Positions 26,344-36,599 of a stretch of DNA of 64,000 bases are shown here, one piece after another; the stretch's first letter is position 1, and each line of letters starts with the position of its first letter. Source of the DNA: Lunularia cruciata (Eukaryota; Streptophyta; Marchantiopsida; Lunulariales; Lunulariaceae); the NCBI GenBank assembly GCA_948567375.1, contig OX419759.1, positions 52,108,593 through 52,172,592 on the forward strand, in the 5' to 3' direction. Under the pieces are notes generated by a model, which was not told the origin of the DNA, did not search any database, and was given only the letters and a program-made list of their open reading frames with translations. The translations under genes and the position numbers were made by a program.

Positions 26344-26423
26344 TAAAGAAGGGCACGGGACAGGGTTGTGCCAAACGAGTGACTCCATTCGTTTTGCACA
26401 ATCCTGTCCCATGCCCGTCTTTA
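26344..26423. ncRNA. 80-nt hairpin, candidate microRNA precursor, copy 1
   Basis: Arms of 37 nt pair with about three mismatches and two G:U wobbles around a 6-nt loop (GACTCC). The 3' arm contains TTTGCACAATCCTGTCCCAT, followed by GCC. Copy 2 at 57935-58014 has an identical 3' arm and a few changes in the 5' arm. The complement of the 3' arm, GGCATGGGACAGGATTGTGC, resembles codons for the NBS-LRR P-loop (GMGG.GKT) apart from an extra dinucleotide and one mismatch. The miR482/2118 family is also antisense to that motif and comes from the 3' arm. Expression is not shown by sequence. A fold-back element is the alternative, and the strand is unknown. Confidence 0.4.
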
Positions 26424-26748
26424 CTACGAGACAATGGGGTTCTTCTTTGAAGCACATTGCTCATGTAGCATAATCTATCTAGTTCACATCTGGTTTGTGG
26501 TTCTACAATTGATTAGTCTCTAAATACTTCTCTTTGATGGATGCATAGATGTACATTTCTACATCATTATCATTATTCATGCTCTACAAATAGTTCTCTG
26601 CTCCATCTACTATGGCTTGTTCTACAGTCTCTTTCTCATTAATAATCCTTGAAGTCTCTTTGATTTGAAGACAATCATCATCTTGCATTTCCAAATCAAC
26701 AAATTCTCCCTGTTGAATCAACTAATGTATATTATGTCTCCTTGTCCC

Positions 26749-27006
26749 CATTGTGTTCCAATTTACAGTTAGATTTTAAAAATCTCTTCTAGTATCTCAG
26801 TGCTCTGCATTTCTACACCAAGAAAAAGCTTCTATCACTCTTGATGCATTGCAAAATGTGTATCCATACCTATCAAACATTGTGTTCCAATTTACACTTA
26901 GATTTTAAAAATCTCTTCTAGTATCTCAGTGCTCTGCATTTCTACACCAAGAAAAAGCTTCTATCACTCTTGATGCATTGCAAAATGTGTATCCATACCT
27001 ATCAAA
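26749..27006 (+). repeat. 129-bp tandem duplication
   Basis: Two units (26749-26877 and 26878-27006) are nearly identical; one visible difference is TTTACAGTTAG against TTTACACTTAG. D2 copy 2 has one unit (from about 58340), so the duplication followed the D2 duplication. Confidence 0.9.
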
Positions 27007-27929
27007 CACTTTTATAAATACCGATGCAAATCTATAAAACATTTACAACATAGAACGAACACAAAAAGGGATACAAAACATTTCTACAGATTTCCTCTTG
27101 TTGCAAATCTAGTTGCATGAAGTGAAAAATGGAAGACCTTTATGCTAGTATGCACGTTCTAAGTTAATAAAAATTTTGAGAGTGTTGCTTGGCCTTACTT
27201 CTCCAGATTACTACTCTCCCGTCTCGCTGCTCAAGCTTTTTTGACTAGGTTGCAAACATCTTGATGAAATAAACGACTTACTCAAAGGTACGACTTAACT
27301 ACTCTAATTAATTGAATATAAGGTGTTATCTATAAACTCTCACACCTCTAATATAGGTACATGTATATCAATGCATATGTACTTCTCTCTTAAAAGTATT
27401 TTCAATAATTCAATCTAAGGGATTTGGGGGTAATGTAGAAAAGCAGTAACTATTTGTACAGTAAGTGAGGAAAATTTTATGGACGTGAGGAGAGTATGCG
27501 ATAAGGGATATTTTATGTTACCCAGACTACATCCACCCTTACTAGATCAGAAGAAGAAAGATGATTAGTTATATTTGACGGTAGGCTGAGGCTTACCGAT
27601 GGGTTTCTAAGCTTTAGTTAGAAAGAGATAATGAATATTCCACAAGTTAATACTCTTCCACCTCTAAAATGATTAATTATATTCTAATTACCTCTAACTA
27701 ATCTAACTCGGAAACATCAACTCTAACTAATCTAACGCGGAAACATCAACCCACCATTGAAATAGAAATTTCTTCCAAACACTGCAGCCCGGACTATAAA
27801 CGTGTAAATTTCTTTTTCGTATTCGTACTATTCATATATGTAAAGTTTTTTTTACAATACCCTAACAGAAAACTTGCGGGCAGTGATTCGGGGTCCCATC
27901 AGAAATTCGTAAGTTTCCCATTTGAATCC

Positions 27930-28290
27930 CCCAATGTCCTTTAAAACATGAAACTTGTGTCACCGTCCACGGAGCGATCCTCAGGTAATCACCGGGGCTT
28001 CGCTCCCAATCACGCTGGGGAAGGGCCTCCAAATCTCCCTCCAAATCTCCGTGGGGGCGGCGTTTCTTGCGAGAAAGTTCACGTTGACCACAGTGGCCAC
28101 GGTTACCTTGAGGCCCAGATGGACTTCGTGGTTAACAACAACAACTCGGTTGCCTTCGGTCAAGCACCGTCCATTTCGGGCGGACAGCAAACCATCTCCG
28201 TACCAAAGGTGTGTGGTGCCCGTGGGTGTTGGGAAGTCACGTCTTCACCTATATGTACATGCAAAGGGTTCGTTATAATGTCGAATTCGT
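27930..28290. other. GC-rich, exon-like patch of unknown origin
   Basis: This patch is clearly richer in GC than its surroundings. It is open in two plus frames (27948-28292, 114 codons; 27955-28278, 107 codons) and in a minus frame (27981-28190). No domain was recognised. In D2 copy 2 about 135 bp of it plus a smaller piece are missing (join near 59490). If it was coding, copy 2 has lost it. It may be a decayed exon. Confidence 0.3.
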
Positions 28291-28707
28291 AGCTAGAAGC
28301 ACCTGCTGCGCTGGACTATTCCCAGAACCAATCTGCCTCGTGCCCAGAAGTACATGGCTTTTAATAATGATATCACACTGTGTTCATATATAATCCAGAA
28401 GAAAACACTGTCAAAGAGTACACAACGAAGGAAGAATAATAAGATCTGGGTGGGTCTCCGTTTACTGCTTCTTCCTTCTCTTTATTATGGGTATAAATTC
28501 AACAAGTTTCGTAAGAGAAATTCTATTCGCAATGAAGATGAAACAGATCAAATGTATTCGTTGGATATTTCTTTAAAGATGTAAAGACATATTTGCTTAA
28601 TCGGAGATCAAACTCAAAACCAAGACTTCTACCAAAGCTGCAAGGAACAAACCCTAAAAGGGATAAAGATAAAAGTAAACATGGAAAATCAAAATTTCAC
28701 TGAACTT

Positions 28708-29612
28708 AGATTGCTCAACTTGAAATCGTCGAGTAAGTACGCATAGATTGATGTCCAGGATGGCTCCATGAGAAGAGAAATGCTGTACCTATAGCTATTA
28801 GGGACTATTATGCTGTTTCCAGTTCATCTGTTAGTGAATATTTTAGTAGTGAGATGTTGACCCGTTTCCATCTTTTTCTTTTCGTTCAGAATCACGTTGA
28901 AATACTTATATTTAAAAAAAAAAATTCCTTCACACCTCAAGTCACTATAAGCCTGGGTATATCCTATAGCGTCGATGTCTTTTTCGTCCATTGTCAAAAT
29001 ATTCATAGAAATATTGTAGCTGCTTGGTTGATTTTGAAGGTGGCTGATGCTTCTAAAGTCAGAGTTGAGCCTCGATTATGTTTAGCTAAGCTTTGAAATT
29101 AGAAATCTGCATTCAAAGATACCCATATCCAGGAATCTAGAATCACTCAATATTTCTGAGAAAATTCATTGAAAGATGCTCAGATGTTTATCGAACTTTA
29201 ACCCAACTTGATGTAACAGATTACAGTTGACAACTAGATAGGCACTGGAATGTCCCGACTGATTGTCTGAACTTGCACATCAGATATCATCATCAATTTG
29301 CATCAATTGAACGTTGATGCAAACTCCTTGTACCCGTTATGTTGCGGAACTGCAGGTGCACACAGCGCTCCATTTATGTCTTCAGAAACAGGATGGATCT
29401 TCCAGATAAATTGTCCGAAAGTAGATCAAAAGACTTGAACTGTGATCCCACAACAATAATTCGCATTTGCTAGGGATAAATCTAACATGCATAGCTGAAA
29501 TCCAATCCTGCCGTGCAATCTTATTGCATCTGTCGGAGGATATCCCTGAACTGCTAGTATGCTGGCCCTAACATTTGACCGCTCCATGGCTACGCAAGGG
29601 AATCAGTTACCA
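28708..29612. other. Intergenic, 3' flank of the peroxidase gene
   Basis: Low-copy AT-rich DNA between the end of segment D2 and the peroxidase stop codon. It contains an A-run at 28914-28923. No gene or clear polyadenylation signal for the peroxidase was identified. Confidence 0.5.
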
Positions 29613-31428
29613 TTACAAGCGGGCTTCGACGACAGCACAGTGTTTCCTCCATCCATAAGGATTCACTGTCTGAATATTGCCCATTGTGATCATAGCCACT
29701 CCGAAATCGTACAAGAATGACTGAGAGTCTTGCACGGCTTTGATAGCGTATTGTACCCCCAAGGGGTCGCTCATGAGTGTCACGTCTGATTCCATAAGTC
29801 CTTTGTTTGACAGAAGATCCAAGTAATAAGTAGAATCGAAAGTCCCATTTGTTGAGTCCGAGGCCATGAAGTTTAGAGGCTGGTTTTCTGGGCAGCGAGT
29901 CTTGAGCCAGGCAGCAAAAGCTGCGTCCAATGAAGGGTCTGTGTTATTTTGACCATCGAAGTTGTACAGTCTCTCAAGGAATGCTCCACAGTGAAATTGT
30001 CCAATGGAATGTCCGCCTGTATTTGATCATGAGGTCAAGCAAAAGGATTACGACGAGGGACGATAGCATGTGTTCAATCTGCAGTGCGCTCAGGCTAGGT
30101 CGATAAAGCGCTAAGTATGTGTATCTTGTTTAACAGGATTGATTCTAGATGTTGAAAACATATAAGCACAGGAATCAGTAGATCTGAAACCACACGGTTT
30201 CATGCTCACCTAATTGAACTGCAACTGTGAACAAAATTCTGAAAGGAGGCCTAAATGTGATAAATCACTTGAGTTAACGGGAAAATTTTTGGGGGTCTAG
30301 TTGTACCTGACAGGATAATCATATCCCGTGCGTCAAGTCCAACTTTCGCGAAAGTAGCAACCAGCTGGGCAAAATCGTCTGTTCGTTTGGGCAAGCTGCT
30401 GTTTACTGCTTCCGCGATTGAAACAGCCCCGTCCACTCTGCCCAGGAATACTGGCCAAGCCCAGCCACCAACCTGTGGTATGTGGTTATATAAACACAGC
30501 AACATAGTAAGCCTCATCTTCTGTTCTGATGTCGGTTTCGAGTTCTGATAGTTCTGCATGGAACTTTGAACATCTATCTTCAACGGCAATGGTAGCGTCT
30601 TCACGTCGCAAGGATGAAATAATCAAATTTTGTTTTTGTGGTAATAGATTATCAATAGCTATAACTAGTCCTTTATGTAAGCTATCTTAAAGCTTACATA
30701 ATGTCTATAGCTTATCATGGTCAGGCATAATCACTTGAAACTGTGGTCCTTGCTTGTGTCCTATTTTGCTTTCATCTTTGTACGTGGCACCAGTAGATGT
30801 CCAGGCAGCAATTTCAGAATGTACTCACTCACCTTGGCAGTTGCGTCTCGTGCTACCAAAGCCAAAATGTCAGCACATGATACCACACCAGGACATTCAC
30901 ACTCGAGCTTCATTTTGATCTCATCAATCTTCTCGAAACCTCTTAAAGACCCTTTGTTTAGTAGAGCATCCTTTTCGGCTACCATATCTTGGGTTGAGTT
31001 GAGAAGCACGGATCCATCACAACCCTGTATATTGACATATTGCAAATCTCGTCACAAAACTGGCACTTTCAAGTTTCCTGCACAAGCTTAACTGTTCTCG
31101 ACATAGTACACAAATTTTGCTTGGCATAAAGATTCGGACTAGAAACCTTTTCAAATTTTGGGAACAAATTTGGAATGGATTATAGAAAATAGTGACTTAC
31201 TCCAACGAAGCAGTCATGGAAATGCAAACGCATAAGACCTGCAGCCAATCCCCAATCTGCCTCGACAATTGCATCTACCTGTTGCTTCACTACGGTTGTC
31301 ACCTGTGGACAGGTAGTCTTATAGAAATCCACAGAAAGTTCGGCATTTGAAACTACTGCTGCTACTCCCAGCAGAAACATCATCGCGCTTATTGCCAAGT
31401 ACGACAGTGTCGACTGTGAGAATGCCAT
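29613..31428 (-). CDS. Class III secretory peroxidase (four coding exons)
   Basis: A heme peroxidase of the plant secretory pathway (EC 1.11.1.7), using H2O2 to oxidise phenolics in wall or vacuole. Exons on the minus strand: 31201-31428, 30833-31024, 30307-30472 and 30016-29613. All introns are GT..AG, and the joined frame is 329 codons plus stop, the normal family length. A signal peptide spans about residues 1-29 (VVSNA). Catalytic Arg67 and distal His71 lie in MRLHFHDCF, and proximal heme His198 in LSGGHSIG. The eight conserved cysteines are at 40, 73, 78, 120, 126, 205, 237 and 322, with an extra Cys118. The [11 protein letters not shown] and [17 protein letters not shown] motifs are intact. 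Introns fall at usual family sites (after HDCFVG, after ARDATAK, within LSGG). No disabling change was seen. The exact substrate cannot be read from sequence. Confidence 0.95.
30609..30720. other. Inverted repeat in peroxidase intron 2
   Basis: TATGTAAGCT and AGCTTACATA are perfect 10-nt complements separated by 7 nt (about 30674-30700), within the intron between coding exons 2 and 3. Confidence 0.6.
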
Positions 31429-31551
31429 TGTCGAGACCTTGTTTGCTAGTGTCTTCTGATCTGTCGTCTAATTCCTGTATCGACGTAAGATTCGTGATCC
31501 CTTACCTAGCCAAAGGTAGTTCGACCCCCGCAATTGGTCAAAACCACCTTT

Positions 31552-31718
31552 CTGCACAATTATAAAAAGAGCGCGTGAGGAATAGCAAGAACAAATTTGA
31601 ATAACGAATCTGAAGTTGATCAGTGTGATTCACTTTAGGTGATGTCATGTCTATGCACTTAGACCTATTGGCAAGACCTAGTTCAAACATGTAAACACCA
31701 AGGAAAAACTTCACTTAC
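31552..31718 (-). other. Possible 5'UTR intron of the peroxidase gene
   Basis: On the minus strand a consensus donor (CAC then GTAAGTGA, at 31718) and an acceptor (TTGTGCAG, ending at 31552) bracket 167 nt between the TATA box and the start codon. This is inferred only from splice consensus. Confidence 0.4.
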
Positions 31719-31782
31719 GTGCAAAGGTGAAGGGTGTGGAGAAGAACTCTCGACTCGTGAGTTGTGATCTGTGATAGCCCAC

Positions 31783-31795
31783 CATTTATACGTCA
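31783..31795 (-). promoter_or_regulatory. TATA box and TGACG element of the peroxidase promoter
   Basis: The minus strand reads TGACGTATAAATGG: a consensus TATAAATG at 31783-31790, immediately preceded by TGACG, the core of as-1/bZIP sites. Transcription would start about 30 bp downstream, giving a leader of roughly 330 nt before splicing. The site type is known for stress- and salicylate-responsive plant genes. Its use here is inferred. Confidence 0.6.
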
Positions 31796-34259
31796 TTTAG
31801 GCGACCTGAAGACTGCAACAGCCTTGTCTTTTCTCCCATACCTTCGTGGTCTGTGTTAGGCATGATCTATCGGAATAAATGTTGACGAACCAGGAACGCA
31901 TAACTTTAATGTTAGACTAAGATTTAGAAGGATTCTTGGCATGGAATGAGGCACCGAGGTGGATTCCATCACTGTTGTGAAGCACTCCTGTAGATTTTGC
32001 ATAGTTGCAGCTGAGGTGATAGATTGTTTTGGGTGGCAAGGATGACAGTAAATACTCCTAAGGAGTAAAACCCGCATAAGATTTCCTAGATATTCTATAG
32101 ATGACCAGCCATCTAGTCAGAAACAAACAAGCTTTAGTAGGGAACGGGAAACCTTGTATAGTATCTGAGGTCATCCTCAACCGTCGTCGTATTAACTTCA
32201 ACTTACTCATTTATGATGAAGAAGTAGCATCCGCAGGATCCCGTCAGTTCCGTGTTCACGCACTTTAACTCAACAAGCTAACTGCAGTTTTCTTATTTAT
32301 TGTTCCAAACTCGATGATAAGGTAAATTTACCGAATTTGGGCAAACTAGTCGTTATCTCACAGAATGTAACTCGATTGTACCTGACGCTCGACGATGAGA
32401 TGGTAAAACTTGCACTTCGGATGTTGGCTCTCACTGAGTCTGCATCCACTGGCACCTGGAACAGATTACAGATTCACCTTGTAGGGGGATCCTTGAAGCC
32501 GTTCACAGGTCTATCAGGGCTATTCGGATAGTGTGTATATTAGTCTAGAGTAGAAATCTGGTTCCTTTGAGAAAGGCACATGGACCGGGAACTCATGTTC
32601 TGTCTGCGGAATTTCTGGAGTTTACAAATTCCTCTCTGGTGGTAGAAGAAACCTCTATTCTGGCAAGGCTTTGGTGTAGCTCGTCATTACGCTCTCAAAA
32701 CAATTAATATCCTGTGAGACGGATAAAATATGATGAGGTTTGGAGAGTGGAACGAACTTAGGCTCTGCTGTTAACCCTTTGAGTTAGAATTCTGACACTT
32801 GACGTTGCGAAGTAGTCTCAACAACTAACAACTGTACAAATTCACCTTCATCCGTTAGAGAAAACAAAATCTTTGACTGATCCGGAAATTTATAAATATT
32901 GAACTATACCACCCACATTTGAATAACCAAGAAACAACTAAACGGATGATGTATAGAGCGTCAAACCCATAGTTTAGGGACATATATTATTTCGAGAACT
33001 TTGGATAGTATATCTGATTTTTGTGTTCTTATTTACTCAATGACCATTTCCAAAACAATTCAAAGATATAAATTTTGTTTCGCTCCATCATGAAATAATT
33101 ACATAAATAAATTGAAGCAAGTGTTAGAATATTCTAATTCTATATATATGTATATATATATATATTTATTTATTTATATTTATATATAAACAACAATAAT
33201 TTTTGTACATTTTAATGTAATCGCTTCCAATATGTACAAAACTTATTGTTGGTGCAAGAACCCTGTAGAAGACTTGCTTTGTATTAAATTCTGCTTTTTT
33301 GTATGATTAAAGATTTTTAAGATGGTTCTGAAATTTTAATAAATTAAAATAAACGAAAATAGAGAAAATAGTTATTTCATAATATTATTTTTATTTTAAT
33401 ATTTAAATTTAATTAACATAATTTTATTTAATTCCAATTTATAGTTTCTTTTGGTGCAAATCCAATCACCTTAAGTTTGGATAGAAAACCATTTCTAGTG
33501 GTGTATTGGCTCCTAATCGAAGGGTCGGGAATTACGGGGTTCAAGAAATAATTATATCCTCAAATAGCGGACACTTTTTTTTTACATATTTCTTCATAGA
33601 TGACCTTCTTCTTTTTTATAGATGACCTTTTACTTAGAACCTTGAATTATTTTAGTAATTATTAACGTTTTTATAATTATTTTGTAAATATATATGTAGC
33701 ATGTAGATCAAGGAGGAGATGATAATTATCATCTTTTCATTTAAAAATGTGTCTCTCTTATTGAGCTCTCTAGTGAACAATGGATTCAATATCTGAGACA
33801 CCCATAGAGGAGCGTGATGGAGTTTGGTTCCTTATCTTCTTAGTGTGCTACCTTATTGGCAATTAGAGGTTTATCTGTAATGAGAATTATGCCAACTCAC
33901 GTTCTTAGTTCCTTTGTGGGGACTTCTGTAGAAGGCAAGAGACTAGAGAGGTGATAAAGTGTTCCAAGCATAATTCTACATTAAACTTAAGAAGGCAATG
34001 AGAAACTATAGTTCCTAATGGTAATAACATAAGCCAAAGCACAATGCTTCCTCCTAGGAATTTTATATATATATAGGGATATAGGGGTAGCTAGACACTA
34101 TTCATTCATAAATTCTTGAGCTTCCAAAGTCTACATGTTTTATGTTTGTTAAATTCCTTTTCTTTGTCGTTGATGTTCATCAAACCCTTAAAACTATGTT
34201 TAGTGTTAAGTATGATTATCTCAAAAGGACCACTATTTCCATAAAAAATTTGGCATAGT
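31796..34259. other. Intergenic, no gene seen
   Basis: Upstream region of the peroxidase, then AT-rich DNA. A TA-rich microsatellite lies at 33140-33190. Short frames at 31856-32077 (minus) and 32337-32531 (plus) have no motif. The stretch 33690-34259 may be the flank or LTR of the leftward copia remnant that follows, but no LTR ends were identified. Confidence 0.5.
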
Positions 34260-35420
34260 AGAGTCCTTGTTAAACCTTGATCATATCCTTAATGCACTTG
34301 AGTCTTGGAAGCTCAAAGTCCAGTCAACCAATGTACATTACACCTTTTCTATGTCAAAGACAGTACCAACATCAATCGTCCTTTCAAGTAACAAAGGATC
34401 CATTTCACCATTTCCTAGTAGTGCTTTCTTGGGTCAGCCATATATCTACTCAACATGCTAATAGCATGTGAGATATCTAGTCCAGTGTAAGCCATTCCAA
34501 ACATTAAGCTCCCAATATTATATGCATAGAAAATGCTAGATCTCCTTTATTCTTCATCTAAAGGATATTGCACCAATAACAATCTAAAATGAGATGCTAA
34601 GAAAGTACTTATTAGTTTGGCACTCTCCATACCAAACCTTGTTTGTAGCTCCTGTATGTAGCTCTTCTTGGACATCTTGAGTTTACCCTTGCACTCATCT
34701 TTATGAATATCAATCCAAAGTACTCTCTTTGAAGGACCCAAGTCTTTCATGTTGAATTCCTTACTTAGCTGTGCTTTTAACCTCTTCACCTTGGCCATGT
34801 CCACAACAACAATCATATGAGCATATTATTCACATACAATATCAAGACTATTAAATCAAGGAATCTTTTTCCTTATAGCTCCTTGAGATACACACAAAAA
34901 TCTAACTTGACTCTACATCCAATCTTTACTATAAAACATCAAACCTCTCATACAATTGTCTAGGACTCTTCTTCCATCCATATAGAAATTTCTCTAACTT
35001 GCAAACCTCATTCTCCTTTCTCTGTATAGAAAAACACTCTACTTGATGCACATGAATCTTCTCTTCCAATTCTTCATGCAAAAATTGATTGTATCATCTT
35101 ACTGATCCAACTCTAGATGATGTCAGAAATGGAAGTAGTTTTTACCATTGATCAAAAATCTTGTTGAAGTCAATCCCTTCTTGTTGGCCAAATCTCTTTT
35201 GTACCATTCTTTCATTTTATCAATCTCCGCCTTCTTCAGAAAGATCTTCTTTTTTCAGGTTAGCCATGTGCATTGAAGTGTCTTCTCCCTAGTGAGTACA
35301 TTCACTAGAATTCTGGTTCTTTGAGAGAAAAAATCTATCTCCTTTTTCATCACAATGTAACATTGTTGAGACTCTTGCATTGCATCCTCATATGAAGAAA
35401 ACTCGTCATTCTTCATGAGT
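34260..35420 (-). mobile_element. Ty1/copia reverse transcriptase remnant (leftward)
   Basis: Reading leftwards from 35420: the start of RT (SYEDAMQES, then EEKIHVHQVECF and KFLYGWKKSPRQLYERF), an altered catalytic box LILYVNNMLI, FNMKDLGPSK, KSYIQELQTRFGMESAK, and MAYTGLDISHA with ILCYLKG toward RNase H. Stops and frameshifts are frequent, and the YVDD box reads YVNN, so the enzyme is dead. The orientation is opposite to the neighbouring copia remnant at 36600-38866. The longest open piece is 34547-34816. Confidence 0.85.
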
Positions 35421-36599
35421 ATAGTAAAAGCTACAAATTCTCATAACTATTTGGTGTGTTTTATCTCTGGGGGGTGGTATTTTAAATTGACTCCCATTGG
35501 TGCAATACAATTGATGGAGTCTTCTGGTGACTACCATATATGAACACAGTTATAACTTTGAGACCATACCTGGCTGAGCACCTTTGATGTCCTTATTATT
35601 GTCAAAACCTTGCTATTCCTTGTAAAAGTTACTGATTCATTACAAGTAAAACTTATCCTAAGAATACACTTCAGCTAGATATAAATGATACTTGATATCA
35701 GCAACCATGTATGTTCATGCTAAGGCCTTAATTACTTGCAATCAGTATACGTAATGTACAATGCAGAGAAAATGAACAGATCAGCACTTGGATATTCCTG
35801 AAATTTAAACCTCAATCAATATACTTTGTTGCTTAAATGGTCCTAGATACATGGCTTCTGATTAGAGAATCTGACACCCCAACAATCAATGCCACAATTA
35901 GTGCCTCAAATGGAGAGGGTATTTGGAGGAGTGATCCTTGCAATTTAGGATGGGAGAAGCACTCAGAGTGATGTAGAATAATCCAAAGTATTTGCAAGCT
36001 GGCCTACTTGTAGGATGTTCATCACTCAGAGTGATGTAAGATAATCCCAAATGCCAATAGGAAGAATAAGTATGGAGACCATACAAGCTATAAGGCAAAG
36101 TATCAGGGTGACAAGCAAAGTGGTATCACAAAGGAAATTAAGAGCACTTGGAGAGCTGTAGAATGACCTTGAGTGCATGAGGATGGAATAGCACTCGGAG
36201 TGTTGAAGGATCATTTGGAGTGTTTGTAGGAAATGCAGCACTTGGAGTGCCAGTAGGTGAGGCATACATGCCCAGGTTCCAAGTGCCACCTTGGCACTTT
36301 GGAGGGAAGTTCCGGCCCAATCTGAGCTTTCTTGCAATGGCACTTACCTCTAACAGCACTTGCTGCTAAGGCCGGGTACCTACAAGATAACCAATGCCAC
36401 TCTGCGGGCAAGTGTGGCACTAGAGAAAGTGGGATGTAAAAAGCTGATTTCTGTTATGTGGGAGAGTGACTTTGCCCAAGGAAAACATGCAAAAGCCTTT
36501 CCCTACTTAATGGCAAGTGCCTACTTGCTTTATAACCAGGATCTAGGTGTATAAACTAAAGTGCCTAGCCTTTAGTGGGGCCTATAGCCTAGCTTATTT
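35421..36599. other. Spacer with an array of short palindromes
   Basis: No gene. At 35960-36306 it holds repeated copies of CACTCAGAGTG or close variants, at 35960, 36023, 36145, 36192, 36212 and 36239. The palindrome GTGCCACCTTGGCAC follows at 36283. Related AAGTGCC/GGCACTT words continue to about 36570. It lies where gag would be expected upstream of the copia protease. Confidence 0.7.

Larger units (their letters stand above)
25172..28707 (+). repeat. Segment D2, copy 1 (3.5-kb duplication)
   Basis: Matches 56538-60013 over its whole length at high identity, from GTTGGCAATGTTCC to TCACTGAACT. The copies differ by a 129-bp tandem duplication (copy 1), an extra stretch of about 230 bp (copy 2) and a deletion near 59470 (copy 2). 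Both copies keep a short plus frame (25464-25685 and 56856-57050, with FDVDYRIEFLDYFRRH). It has no recognised domain, and a 2-nt indel changes its start. Most of the segment looks noncoding. It carries a conserved hairpin and a GC-rich patch, described separately. Confidence 0.85.

Noticed and set aside
28211..28584. Open frames after the GC-rich patch as coding exons
   Set aside because: Short, AT-rich and without motifs. The D2 paralogue carries indels and stops in them.
25172..28707. D2 as a transposon
   Set aside because: Sharp similarity ends but no terminal repeats or target duplication at either copy. Segmental duplication with R1 explains the context better.
33470..33545. tRNA-like stretch (CTAATCGAAGGGTCGGG)
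   Set aside because: No acceptor stem, D-arm or standard T-arm could be folded around it.
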